Source of the DNA: Paractinoplanes aksuensis
GTDB lineage: Bacteria > Actinomycetota > Actinomycetes > Mycobacteriales > Micromonosporaceae
Length of the DNA stretch: 64,000 bases
NCBI RefSeq assembly: GCF_024137025.1
Contig: NZ_JAMYJR010000023.1
Coordinates: 62,001 to 126,000 of the forward strand
Direction of reading: 5' to 3'
The translations under genes and the position numbers were made by a program. The stretch's first letter is position 1; each line of letters begins with the position of its first letter. Of this stretch, positions 8,118 through 16,344 are shown one piece after another. The notes under the pieces are model-generated. The model searched no databases, was not told where the DNA came from, and saw only the letters and a list, made by a program, of their open reading frames with translations.

Positions 8118-9035
8118 ATGACCAGCACCGCGACGACCGTTGCCGACATCGCTGCCGACACCGCCGCCACGACGGTGCTGACCGCGGCCGAGCAGGAAGA
8201 GATCATCCGCACCCACATGCCGCTCGTCGGCCACCTGGTGCGCGACATGCTCAGCCGCATCCCGAACCACATCCACCGCGACGACCTGACCAGCGCCGGC
8301 CTGCACGCCCTGGTCACCGCGGCCCGGGGCTGGGACCCGCAGCGCGGCATCCCGTTCCACCGCTTCGCCAGCACCCGCATCCGCGGCGCCATCCTGGACG
8401 AGCTGCGCGCCCTCGACTGGGCCACCCGCTCGGTCCGCACCAAGGCCCGCGCCACCGACACCACCCGTCAGGCCCTGACCACCACGCTGGGCCGCACGCC
8501 CACCGCCGACGAGCTGGCCCAGGCCCTCGGCACCACGACCACCGACCTCAAGCAGACCGACACCGACGTGCAGCGCGCGACCGTGCTGTCGCTGCAGGGC
8601 TTCACCACCAGCTCGGCCGACGACCTGGTGACCGAGAAGACCCCGGGCCCGGAGGACATGCTGATCCGCCGGGAGCAGATCGGCTACCTGCACCACGCGA
8701 TCGGCTCGCTGCCCGAGCGGCTGCAGGTCGTCATCACCGAGTACTTCCTGCACGAGCGTCCGATGGCCGACATCGCGGCCGACCTCGGCGTCACCGAGTC
8801 GCGGGTCTCGCAGCTGCGCGCCGAGGCGCTGTCGCTGCTCAAGGACGGCCTGAACACGCACCTGAGCCCCGAGCTGGCCCCGGTCCCGGACAACCCGGAG
8901 AGCATCGTCGCCCGCCGCCGGGCCACCTACTACAACAGCATCGCCGAGAGCACGTCGATGCACAGCCGGCTCGCCATGACCAACGCGCACGGCCACACCT
9001 CGTTCAGCCGGGGCGTGCCGGTCGCGGCCGCGTAA
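8118..9035 (+). CDS. FliA/WhiG-family RNA polymerase sigma factor (copy 1)
   Basis: This 305-aa sigma-70 protein has regions 2, 3 and 4. Region 2 runs from THMPLVGHLVRDML to RIRGAILDELRALDW, the FliA/WhiG hallmark. Region 4 has the helix-turn-helix MADIAADLGVTESRVSQLRAEAL (about 214-236). GAGGGGA lies 7 nt before the ATG. A close paralogue on the opposite strand starts about 4 kb away (12157-12996), and both share VTESRVSQLRAEAL and DGLNTHL. Actinoplanes missouriensis is known to use several FliA-type sigma factors in sporangium opening and spore motility; assignment to that role is inference. The C-terminal 50 residues extend past region 4 and have no clear family. Confidence 0.88.
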   Translation: MTSTATTVADIAADTAATTVLTAAEQEEIIRTHMPLVGHLVRDMLSRIPNHIHRDDLTSAGLHALVTAARGWDPQRGIPFHRFASTRIRGAILDELRALDWATRSVRTKARATDTTRQALTTTLGRTPTADELAQALGTTTTDLKQTDTDVQRATVLSLQGFTTSSADDLVTEKTPGPEDMLIRREQIGYLHHAIGSLPERLQVVITEYFLHERPMADIAADLGVTESRVSQLRAEALSLLKDGLNTHLSPELAPVPDNPESIVARRRATYYNSIAESTSMHSRLAMTNAHGHTSFSRGVPVAAA

Positions 9036-9042
9036 GTGAAAC

Positions 9043-9070
9043 AAGGGGCTCGGCTTTCGCCGAGCCCCTT
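9043..9070. terminator. Bidirectional terminator hairpin between sigma factor and helD
   Basis: A perfect 12-bp stem AAGGGGCTCGGC / GCCGAGCCCCTT has a TTTC loop (9055-9058) and ends in T residues on the plus strand. It sits in the 38-nt gap between two convergent genes, so it can serve both. Confidence 0.85.
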
Positions 9071-9073
9071 TCC

Positions 9074-11383
9074 CTATGCGAGGGCGCTGAGCACCTTCGG
9101 CAGCTCCGCCGTGTGCAGCACGCCGAGCCGGCGGGTCGCGCGCGTCACCGCCACGTACAGATCGGACAGGCCGCGCGGGCTCTCGGCGATGATCTCGTCG
9201 GGCTCGACCACGATCACCGAGTCGAATTCCAGACCCTTGGCCTGCCGTACGGTCATCAGGACGACCTGATTCAGCAGGTCGGGCTGCTCCCCCACGGCCG
9301 CGCCGGGCACCGCCTCGACCAGCGCGCGGCCCAAGGCGGCCTCGCGCGCCTCGGGCACGATCACGGCGACCCGGCCTTCCCCGGCTTCGGCCGCTTCCAG
9401 GCGTACGGCCGCAATGACCTCGGACGGCAACGCGACCGACGGCACCCGGAGGGCCCACGGGTCGACGCCGGCCGTGCGCACCGAGCGGGGCGGTTCCAGG
9501 CCGGGGTCGACCGCGGCCAGCACGTCGGCCGCCACCGCCATCACCTCGGCCGGCGTCCGGTAGTTGACCGTCAGCTCGACCAGGTTCCAGCGCTGGGCCA
9601 CGAACGGCTCGAAAACCTGCTCCCACGTCGTGGTGCCGGCCAGCTCGGAGGTCTGCGCGACGTCGCCCACGACCGTCATCGACCGGCTCGGGCAGCGGCG
9701 CATGAGCAGGCGCCACGCCATCGGCGAGAGCTCCTGGGCCTCGTCGACGATCACATGCCCGAACACCCACGTACGGTCGGCGGCCGCCCGTTCGGCGGCC
9801 GTGCGCGTGTCGAGCACCTCGTGCCGCTCGACGAACGCGCTCGCGTCGACGACGTCGGTGGCCGAGAGGATCTCCTCCTCCTGGTCCTCGAAGTCGAGCG
9901 AGCGCGAACCCTCGACGATCTCGAGCACACCCTCGGCGTACTCGATGGCCTCGCGCTTCTCCTGCGCGACCTGCCGGGCCTTGAGCGTGTCGTCGACGCC
10001 CAGCAACTCGGCCAGCTCGTCCAGCAGCGGCACGTCGGCCGGGGTCCAGCGCGCGTCGTGCCCGCGCAGCAACAGGGCCCGCTCGTCGGCGGTGAGCTCG
10101 ACACCCGCCGCCTCGAGCCGGTCGGGGTCGCTGAGCAGCTCGCGCAGCACCCGGCGCGGGGTCAGCACCGGCCAGAAGTCGAACAGCGCCTGCTGAACGT
10201 CGATGTCCTCGCGCAACTCGCGCCGGGTCTCGGCCAGGTCGGCCTCGGACAGCAGGTTGTCGCCGCCCAGCGGGTCGGCCCCGATGCGCTCGGCGATCTG
10301 CAGCGACAGCGCGTGGATGGCCTCGGTCACGAAGATCGAGCGGGCCACGTTGTGCGGGCGGTCGGACCGGCGGGCGGCGGCCCGGGCGTCCTCGAGCACG
10401 GCCCGCTCGATGCGCAGCGGGTAGCCGTCGTGGTCGACCTCGACGTGATCGGCCGGCACGGTCTGCCAGTCGGTGACCGCACGGGCGAGTACGTCGAGCA
10501 TCACGGCCCGGCCCTTGAGGGCCGCGGCCGCCGGCGATTCCACGGCCCGGGCCCGTACGCCGGGGAACATGTCACCCAGCGTGGCCAGCAGCACCCCGGT
10601 CTCGGCCAGCGACGGCAGCACCTGCGAGATGTAGCGCAGGAACGTCGGGTTGGGGCCGAGGATCAGCACGCCCTGCTTGGTCAACTGCCCGCGGTACGTG
10701 TAGAGCAGGTAGGCCGCGCGATGCAGGGCCACCGCGGTCTTGCCGGTGCCCGGCCCGCCCTGGACGACCATGACGCCGTTCAGCCCGGCCCGGATCACCT
10801 CGTCCTGCTCGGCCTGGATGGTCTCGACGATGTCGCGCATCCGGCCCGTGCGGTTGGCGGTCAGCGCCGACAGCAGGGCCGCCTCGCCGGTCACGTCCTC
10901 GCGGCCGCCGGCGCCGGACTCGATGTCGAGCACCTCGTCGTCGATGGCGGTCAGCGTGCGGCCCTTGGTGCGCAGGTGCCGCCGCCGGGTCACCCCGTCG
11001 GGCGACACCGCCGTGGCCAGATAGAAGGCGCGGGCGGCCGGGGCCCGCCAGTCGACGAGAAGCGGATCACGATCGTGTTCCTCGGCCGACAGCCCGAGTC
11101 GTCCGATGTAGCGCGGCTGGTCGGCGGCGAAATCGAGCCGGCCGAAACAGAGACCGTTCTCGACGGCATTCATCTGCGCGAGTTGTTCGGCGTAATGACT
11201 GCGAGTCGCCTCACGTTGCGCGCGGCCCTGAGGTGTGCCGCCGGCCTCGAGCAGAATCGCCCGGAGGCGGTCGTCGGCCTGCGTACGCAGGCCGTCCAGC
11301 CGCTTGTAGAGGGTGGTGAGGTACGCCTGTTCGGCACGGAGGTCGTCGTCTCGCGTCACCGCGGCGGAGCTTGACAAAGCCAC
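9074..11383 (-). CDS. helD: HelD-like superfamily I ATPase (RNA polymerase recycling factor)
   Basis: This UvrD/Rep-like motor of up to 769 aa is of the HelD type, which removes stalled RNA polymerase from DNA; actinobacterial versions (HelR) also protect from rifamycins. The N-terminal coiled coil (about 12-80) is the clamp-insertion arm. Walker A is GGPGTGKTAVAL (about 209-220), Walker B is VIVDEAQELSP, and motif VI lies in LYVAVTRATRRLGVLH. The annotated GTG at 11383 overlaps the AAGGGGAG ribosome site. A TTG two codons later (11377) is better spaced and may be the true start. No copy of the rifamycin-associated inverted repeat is seen upstream. Confidence 0.9.
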   Translation of the reverse strand: MALSSSAAVTRDDDLRAEQAYLTTLYKRLDGLRTQADDRLRAILLEAGGTPQGRAQREATRSHYAEQLAQMNAVENGLCFGRLDFAADQPRYIGRLGLSAEEHDRDPLLVDWRAPAARAFYLATAVSPDGVTRRRHLRTKGRTLTAIDDEVLDIESGAGGREDVTGEAALLSALTANRTGRMRDIVETIQAEQDEVIRAGLNGVMVVQGGPGTGKTAVALHRAAYLLYTYRGQLTKQGVLILGPNPTFLRYISQVLPSLAETGVLLATLGDMFPGVRARAVESPAAAALKGRAVMLDVLARAVTDWQTVPADHVEVDHDGYPLRIERAVLEDARAAARRSDRPHNVARSIFVTEAIHALSLQIAERIGADPLGGDNLLSEADLAETRRELREDIDVQQALFDFWPVLTPRRVLRELLSDPDRLEAAGVELTADERALLLRGHDARWTPADVPLLDELAELLGVDDTLKARQVAQEKREAIEYAEGVLEIVEGSRSLDFEDQEEEILSATDVVDASAFVERHEVLDTRTAAERAAADRTWVFGHVIVDEAQELSPMAWRLLMRRCPSRSMTVVGDVAQTSELAGTTTWEQVFEPFVAQRWNLVELTVNYRTPAEVMAVAADVLAAVDPGLEPPRSVRTAGVDPWALRVPSVALPSEVIAAVRLEAAEAGEGRVAVIVPEAREAALGRALVEAVPGAAVGEQPDLLNQVVLMTVRQAKGLEFDSVIVVEPDEIIAESPRGLSDLYVAVTRATRRLGVLHTAELPKVLSALA

Positions 11384-11412
11384 TCCCCTTTGTGTTAAAA
11401 TTCGGGCCCTGG

Positions 11413-11436
11413 CGGCCTTTATGGCCGTCTTTTTTT
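11413..11436 (+). terminator. Plus-strand intrinsic terminator-like hairpin just upstream of helD
   Basis: The stem CGGCC / GGCCG (11413-11417 and 11423-11427) with loop TTTAT is followed at once by TC and a run of seven or more T on the plus strand. No annotated plus-strand gene ends here, so it may stop antisense transcription entering from helD or end a short RNA. On the minus strand it forms part of the helD leader. Confidence 0.6.
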
Positions 11437-11496
11437 GTGCACGGGAAACGCTTAGATTAGCGCATCGATCCCCGTGCTCCCAGCCGTGAGATCCAG

Positions 11497-11553
11497 GTTA
11501 CGGCTCGCCGATGAAGTGTCGTCCATCGGTCAAAATTCACGGCGAGCCGTTAC
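11497..11553. repeat. Imperfect inverted repeat between helD and the lipoprotein gene
   Basis: Left arm GTTACGGCTCGCCGATGAA (11497-11515) pairs with right arm TTCACGGCGAGCCGTTAC (11536-11553), with one bulged base and one mismatch and a 20-nt spacer. It lies in the divergent promoter region, 31 nt before the lipoprotein start, and could be an operator or a leader hairpin. Confidence 0.6.
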
Positions 11554-11583
11554 GCGCAGCGGCCGATCCCGATTAACCCGGTC

Positions 11584-12099
11584 ATGACCCACAACCACCC
11601 GATCCGCCGCATCGCCGCCCTGTCCCTCGCCGCTGCCGCCACCCTCGCCTTCTCCTCGGCGTGCACCGGCGACGACGAGGCCCCGGCCGGCGCGGCGGCC
11701 CAGGCGGCCGCGGGCGGCCCCGAAGCCAAGAGCATCGAAGCCGCCAAGACGGCCGCCCAGACCGTCTTCGACCGCTTCGCCGGTGGTGACTTCGCCGGCG
11801 CCTGGGACATGTACACCGCCGCCGGCAAGGCCGCGATCACCAAGGACGACTACGTCAAGCTCAACCAGGCCTGCTCCCGCAAGGGCCTGGCGATCCAGCT
11901 CACCAGCGCCCGCCTGGAGGGCGAGAACCGGGCCGTGGTCATCGCCAAGCAGCTGGTCGCCGCGCAGTCGTACACCATGGTCTACGAGGCCGACGCCTGG
12001 AAGCTCGAGCCGGCCAAGGAGGGTCTGGCCCTCTACAAGCAGGGCGCGGCCAAGGCCATCGCGGCCCAGAAGAAGGCCGGCACCTGCGCCAACCAGTAG
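11584..12099 (+). CDS. Putative secreted lipoprotein
   Basis: This 171-aa protein has a type II signal peptide: an Arg-containing N-region, a hydrophobic core and the lipobox FSSAC with Cys27 as the lipidation site. An Ala/Gly-rich linker (about 34-48) follows, then an NTF2-like region (about 50-165) with FDRFAGGDFAGAWDMYTAAGKAAI, the fold often seen in small actinobacterial lipoproteins. No clear ribosome site precedes the ATG. A strong terminator follows. Function unknown. Confidence 0.8.
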   Translation: MTHNHPIRRIAALSLAAAATLAFSSACTGDDEAPAGAAAQAAAGGPEAKSIEAAKTAAQTVFDRFAGGDFAGAWDMYTAAGKAAITKDDYVKLNQACSRKGLAIQLTSARLEGENRAVVIAKQLVAAQSYTMVYEADAWKLEPAKEGLALYKQGAAKAIAAQKKAGTCANQ

Positions 12100-12111
12100 C
12101 CCGGGAAATCA

Positions 12112-12140
12112 GGTGCCCGCCGCGAACCGCGGCGGGCACC
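12112..12140. terminator. Strong hairpin terminator between lipoprotein and second FliA-like gene
   Basis: A perfect 13-bp stem, GGTGCCCGCCGCG / CGCGGCGGGCACC, has a three-base loop (12125-12127). It has no T-run, as is common in actinobacteria. It lies between two convergent genes. Confidence 0.8.
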
Positions 12141-12156
12141 CGGTACCTCGCAGTGC

Positions 12157-12996
12157 TCAGGCGGCCACGGTCAAACCGTCCGGGCCGGTCCGGGCCAGGC
12201 GCGTCGACAGCGTCCCCCGGTTGCCGATCTGGTCGTAGTAGGCGGCGCGACGGCGGGCCACACAGCCCTCCTTGACCCGGCTCTGGGCGGCCAGCGCGGG
12301 GTCGAGGTGCGTGTTCAGGCCGTCGCGCAGCAGCGTCAAGGCCTCGGCCCGCAACTGTGACACTCGCGACTCGGTGACCCCCAGTTCCTCGGCGATCCGG
12401 GCCATCGGCCGCTCCTCGAAGAAATAGCCCTGCACCACCGCGCGCAGCCGCTCCGGCAGCGCGTCGATCGCGTCCCGCAGATAGCCGAGCCGCTCCCGCC
12501 GGATCAGCAGCTCCTCGGGGCCGGCGCTGGGCTCGGTCACCATGTCGTCGGCGCCGGCCGTCGCAAAGCCCTGCAGGCTGAACACCACGGCCCGCTGGAC
12601 GTCGTCGTCGGCGTGCTCGATGTCCTCGACGGAACAGCCCAGCCGGTCGGCCACCTCGCGGACCGTGGGCATGCGGCCCAGCTCGGCCGTCAGCTCCTGC
12701 CGGGCCGTATCGGTGCGCCGGGCCCGCTGGCGCACCGAGCGGCTGGCCCAGTCGAGGCCGCGCAACTCGTCGAGCAGTGCACCCCGGACCCGGGCCGCGG
12801 CGAACCGGGCGAACGGCACGCCACGGTCGTCGTCGAAGCCGCGGGCCGCGTGGACCAGCGCGGCGTACCCGGCGGAGAGCAGATCATCCCGGTTCACGTG
12901 GGCCGGGACCCGCGCCAGCATCTCGCGGACCAGGTGTCCGACGAGCGGCATGTGGGCCTGGACGACGTCCTCGCGACGGCGGTCGGCAGCGCTCAT
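12157..12996 (-). CDS. FliA/WhiG-family RNA polymerase sigma factor (copy 2)
   Basis: This 279-aa paralogue of the product at 8118-9035 has region 2 from AHMPLVGHLVREML to RVRGALLDELRGLDW and region 4 MARIAEELGVTESRVSQLRAEAL. GAGGAG is nine bases upstream of the ATG at 12996. It is divergent from a DEAD-box helicase gene across 288 nt. The two sigma factors differ mostly in the N-terminal 20 residues and the C-terminal tail, so they probably respond to different anti-sigma factors. No FlgM-like gene is adjacent. Confidence 0.88.
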   Translation of the reverse strand: MSAADRRREDVVQAHMPLVGHLVREMLARVPAHVNRDDLLSAGYAALVHAARGFDDDRGVPFARFAAARVRGALLDELRGLDWASRSVRQRARRTDTARQELTAELGRMPTVREVADRLGCSVEDIEHADDDVQRAVVFSLQGFATAGADDMVTEPSAGPEELLIRRERLGYLRDAIDALPERLRAVVQGYFFEERPMARIAEELGVTESRVSQLRAEALTLLRDGLNTHLDPALAAQSRVKEGCVARRRAAYYDQIGNRGTLSTRLARTGPDGLTVAA

Positions 12997-13284
12997 GGGG
13001 GGTCTCCTCGCGTACCTGGCCGGAGGGGGGTTTCCGGCGCTGAGGAGAAAGGTGATCCCGTTAAAGTGCGAAATGGGTCCCATGGAGGTGCAGAACGGTT
13101 GCATCGCCGGGACCCCGAACGGGCGGGTATGCTTGATCACGCGGCCCGCCCAGTCTTGCCTCGGGCCGCCTGCCGGACCGCCGTCATCAGCGCGGTCCTT
13201 CGGATCGACCACCACGCGCCGCGACTGAGAACAAAGTCTGCGCCGGGCAGGACGACCCCTCGATACTTTGGGAGTTCCCGCTAC
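12997..13284. promoter_or_regulatory. Divergent promoter region, sigma factor / DEAD-box helicase
   Basis: This 288-nt gap has no plausible gene. It holds a small palindrome ATGGG-T-CCCAT at 13073-13083 and both start regions. Promoter elements could not be fixed with confidence. Confidence 0.4.
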
Positions 13285-14763
13285 ATGTCCACGTTCACCG
13301 ATTTCGGCGTGCCCGCCGTGCTCACCACGGCCCTCGCCGAACTCGGCATCACCACCCCGTTCCCCATCCAGGCCGCCACGCTGCCCGACTCGCTGGCCGG
13401 CCGGGATGTGCTCGGCCGGGGCCGCACCGGCTCCGGCAAGACGTACGCGTTCGCCCTGCCCGTGCTGGCCCGCCTGGCCGCCTCGAAGTCCCAGCGCCGC
13501 CCGGGCCGCCCGCGCGCGCTGATCCTCGCCCCGACCCGCGAACTGGCCACCCAGATCGACGCCACGCTGGCCCCGCTGGCGGCCAAACTCGGCCTGCGCA
13601 CCCTGACGGTGTTCGGCGGGGTCGGGCCCAACCCGCAGATCAAGGGCCTCAAGGCCGGCGTCGACGTGCTCGTGGCCTGCCCGGGCCGGCTCGACGACCA
13701 CCTGCGCAACGGGCACGCCTCGCTCGACGCGGTCGAGATCACCGTGCTCGACGAGGCCGATCACATGGCCGACCTGGGCTTCCTGCCGGTCGTACGCCGG
13801 TTGATGGACCAGACCCCGCGCAACGGTCAGCGCATGCTCTTCTCGGCGACCCTCGACAACGGGGTCGACGTGCTGGTCAAGCGGTTCATGAACAAGCCCG
13901 TCACGCACTCCGTCGACTCGGCCACCGAGGCCCCGGTCGAGATGTCGCACCACGTGCTGCACGTGCGCGGCGACGACCGCTTCCCGGTGCTGGTCGACCT
14001 GCTCCAGGCGCCGGGCCGCTCGGTCGTGTTCACCCGGACCAAGCGCCGGGCCAAGGTGCTGACCCGCCAGCTCGTCCAGGCGGGCGTGCCGGCGGTCGAA
14101 CTGCACGGCAACCTGGCCCAGAACGCGCGCAACCGCAACATGGCGGCGTTCTCGGACGGCACGGCGGGCACGCTGGTCGCGACCGACATCGCGGCCCGGG
14201 GCATCCACGTCGACGACGTCGGCCTGGTCATCCACGCCGACCCGCCGGTCGAGCACAAGGCCTACCTGCACCGCTCGGGGCGTACGGCCCGGGCCGGCGC
14301 CGCGGGCACGGTGATCACGCTGATGACCGACGACCAGCAGGCCGAAGTGCGCGACCTGACCCGCAAAGCAGGCGTACGGCCGAAGACCAGCCGCACCCGG
14401 CCGGGTGACCCGCTGCTGGCCGAGCTGGCCCCGGGCGAGCGTACGTTCGTGGCCCCGACGGCCGCGCCGGCACCGGTCGCAACGGCCGGCGGTGGCGCGC
14501 CCCGCACGGGCGCGCCGCGCCGTGGTGGCCGGGGTCGTGGCCCGGCCCGTCCGGCTGAGGGCGCTGTGCCCGAGCAGAAGACGGGCGGCGGTCGCGGCCG
14601 GCGTGGCGGGGGTGCGGGCTCCGGCCAGCCCCGGTCGAGCCAGCCCCGCTCGGGTCAGGGCCGTACCGGCTCGACCCCGGTGCACACCACGCAGTCCCGT
14701 AGTGGCGGGGCGGCCGCTTTCTCCGCGGGTAGCCGCGTGGGCGGGCGTCGCGCCGGTCGATGA
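13285..14763 (+). CDS. DEAD-box RNA helicase with basic Arg/Gly-rich tail
   Basis: This 492-aa ATP-dependent RNA helicase carries the Q motif TPFPIQAATLPDSLAG, motif I GRTGSGKT, Ia PTRELATQ, II DEAD (in VLDEADHMADLGF), III SAT, and motifs V/VI ATDIAARGIH and HRSGRTARAG. The last about 110 residues are low-complexity Ala/Arg/Gly/Pro (GRGRGPARP, GGGRGRRGGG), typical RNA-binding tails of actinobacterial RhlE-like helicases. The ATG at 13285 gives MSTFTDFGVP; the longer frame upstream is non-coding in character. A rho-independent terminator follows directly. Likely role: RNA remodelling or cold adaptation. Confidence 0.92.
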   Translation: MSTFTDFGVPAVLTTALAELGITTPFPIQAATLPDSLAGRDVLGRGRTGSGKTYAFALPVLARLAASKSQRRPGRPRALILAPTRELATQIDATLAPLAAKLGLRTLTVFGGVGPNPQIKGLKAGVDVLVACPGRLDDHLRNGHASLDAVEITVLDEADHMADLGFLPVVRRLMDQTPRNGQRMLFSATLDNGVDVLVKRFMNKPVTHSVDSATEAPVEMSHHVLHVRGDDRFPVLVDLLQAPGRSVVFTRTKRRAKVLTRQLVQAGVPAVELHGNLAQNARNRNMAAFSDGTAGTLVATDIAARGIHVDDVGLVIHADPPVEHKAYLHRSGRTARAGAAGTVITLMTDDQQAEVRDLTRKAGVRPKTSRTRPGDPLLAELAPGERTFVAPTAAPAPVATAGGGAPRTGAPRRGGRGRGPARPAEGAVPEQKTGGGRGRRGGGAGSGQPRSSQPRSGQGRTGSTPVHTTQSRSGGAAAFSAGSRVGGRRAGR

Positions 14764-14774
14764 CCCTTTTTGAG

Positions 14775-14809
14775 AACGGCCCGGCGCTTCTTGTTGGCGC
14801 CGGGCCGTT
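14775..14809 (+). terminator. Rho-independent terminator after the DEAD-box helicase
   Basis: The stem AACGGCCCGGCGC (14775-14787) / GCGCCGGGCCGTT (14797-14809) has a nine-base loop and is followed by TTTGCGTTT. Just downstream, GGGCCGTTTTGCGTTTCGAGCC is echoed at about 14832-14852 by GGGCCGTTTGCGTTCGAGCC, a decayed direct repeat. Confidence 0.85.
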
Positions 14810-14980
14810 TTGCGTTTCGAGCCCAGGGGTTGTGGGCCGTTTGCGTTCGAGCCTCCGCGGCTGCGGGGTTTGTTGTGGCTTGCGCTGGGACGGTGTGAGG
14901 GCGGGGGATGGCCCTGGGTCGAGACGCGAGCGGAACCTCGTCTGTTGGCTCAGCCCAGGACCGGTTTACCGTTAACTCGG

Positions 14981-15285
14981 TCACAACAGGTCGAGCATGG
15001 TTTCGATCCTCGCTTTGAGGAGGTCGTCGAAGTCGCCTTCTATTTGGACGCTGACCACCCTTCGCCGACAGCACGCGCCATGGAAACCATCACTGGTGGT
15101 GTGCCCTCAAGCGGATAGCGGAACCATGCAGTGTCGGAGTCGTCGTCCGTTTCGTCCAGCGCGCCGACCAGAGCGTCCTCGTCTGCCGCATCGTACTGAT
15201 ATCCGATGTAGCCACTGAGATGCTCGAAGAAGCGCACGACGTTCTCTTCATGGATCCAGCCGGCGACAACCACGAGACTCATCAT
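14981..15285 (-). pseudogene. Frameshifted small hypothetical gene
   Basis: The first frame starts at ATG 15285 (MMSLVVVAGWIHEENVV) and stays open for 81 codons to a stop at 15040. The natural continuation is in the next frame: VVSVQIEGDFDDLLKARIETMLDLL, ending at TGA 14981-14983. A single missing base in the GGG run near 15063 explains the break: restoring it gives GEGVVSVQIEGD without interruption. The whole product would be about 101 aa, acidic and soluble, family unknown. A sequencing error at this homopolymer is the main alternative to a real mutation. Confidence 0.6.
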
Positions 15286-15374
15286 CGTTCAACGGGCGGC
15301 CCCGGATCGGCCCGCGCCCACCACGCCACGCAGACACGCCGTCCCGGTCGCGGGCTGAGTTCGAGCGGGCGGCC

Positions 15375-16244
15375 TCACTGACCCGCAACGAGCGGGAACG
15401 CACCCTGTTGCTGGACCGCGCTGCCGCCTGCGACCAACCGCAGGGGTGAGATGGCCCGCAGCGCCTCGGCCGTGGCGTCGTCGGCCGGGAGCTGGATGAT
15501 CAGGCGCAACCCATTGTCGCCGGGCACGGACAGGATCTCGTAGGCCAGCCGCAGCGACCCGGCCTGAGGGTGTTCCAGACGCAGCACGCCGTGCGGCCGG
15601 GGCAGACCGGGCACCCGGTCGACCCGCTCGGTGAACTCCGCGCCGGCCAGCCCGGCCATCTCGGCGGCGAAGTCGGGGCGGGGCGGGCCGTCCTTGAGCG
15701 CTGCCACCTGTTCGTCGGCCATGTGGGACCAGTCCGGGTAGGCCGTGCGGGCGCGGGGATCGGTGAAGACGTACCGCAGCAGGTTGGGGCGGTCGCCGTC
15801 GAGCAGGCCGATCGGGCCGGCCAGGCGGTGCAGGCCTGCGGTGTGCGCGAGCACGTCGCCGACCTGGTTGACCAGCATGGCGGCCGCCGGTTCGAGCTGG
15901 TCGAGCAGTGCCCGCAGGCCCGGCCGGACGGTTCGGACCGGCTCCGGGGCCAGGCCCGTGCAGCTGGCGCCGGAGATCTTGGTGAGCCGCTGCAGGTGGG
16001 CACGCTCGGCCGCGGTCAGCCGGAGCGGCCCGGCCAGCGCCGCCAGCACCTGCGGGGACGGGTGGCGGTCGCGGCCCTGTTCGAGGCGGATCAGGTATTC
16101 GACGCTGACGCCGGCCAGCATCGCCACCTCGGCCCGGCGCAGGCCGGGGGTGCGCCGCCGCTGACCCGGGGGCAGCCCGACCTCGGCCGGGGTGACCTCG
16201 GCCCGCCGCGTACGCAGAAAGGTGCCCAGCTCGTTGTCGCCCAC
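15375..16244 (-). CDS. XRE-family transcriptional regulator with MmyB-like ligand domain
   Basis: This 289-aa protein has an N-terminal helix-turn-helix (about 30-70; LRRAEVAMLAGVSVEYLIRLEQGRD) and a C-terminal MmyB-like ligand-binding domain (about 105-270). The GTG start at 16244 is the only one that keeps the family N-terminus ELGTFLRTRR. It is divergent from an FAD-dependent oxidoreductase gene 100 nt away, an arrangement very common for this family, in which the regulator controls the neighbouring redox enzyme. The ligand is unknown. Confidence 0.88.
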   Translation of the reverse strand: MGDNELGTFLRTRRAEVTPAEVGLPPGQRRRTPGLRRAEVAMLAGVSVEYLIRLEQGRDRHPSPQVLAALAGPLRLTAAERAHLQRLTKISGASCTGLAPEPVRTVRPGLRALLDQLEPAAAMLVNQVGDVLAHTAGLHRLAGPIGLLDGDRPNLLRYVFTDPRARTAYPDWSHMADEQVAALKDGPPRPDFAAEMAGLAGAEFTERVDRVPGLPRPHGVLRLEHPQAGSLRLAYEILSVPGDNGLRLIIQLPADDATAEALRAISPLRLVAGGSAVQQQGAFPLVAGQ

Positions 16245-16344
16245 GACTCGACTGTAGCCACGGCCGGGCCCGTGAGGGTGTCCCCGCGACTACCACCATG
16301 AGCGCGGTCTCCCTGGGCGTCGGGAACCGTCGCAGGGTCGGGGC

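Noticed and set aside
7568..11374. Long plus-strand open frame covering DUF456, the sigma factor and helD
   Set aside because: It is composed of His/Arg/Pro-rich shadow sequence and overlaps three real genes.
11384..11583. Rifamycin-associated element upstream of helD
   Set aside because: The inverted repeat there (arms GGCTCGCC / GGCGAGCC) does not match the known GC-rich element as I recall it, so no induction by rifamycins is claimed.
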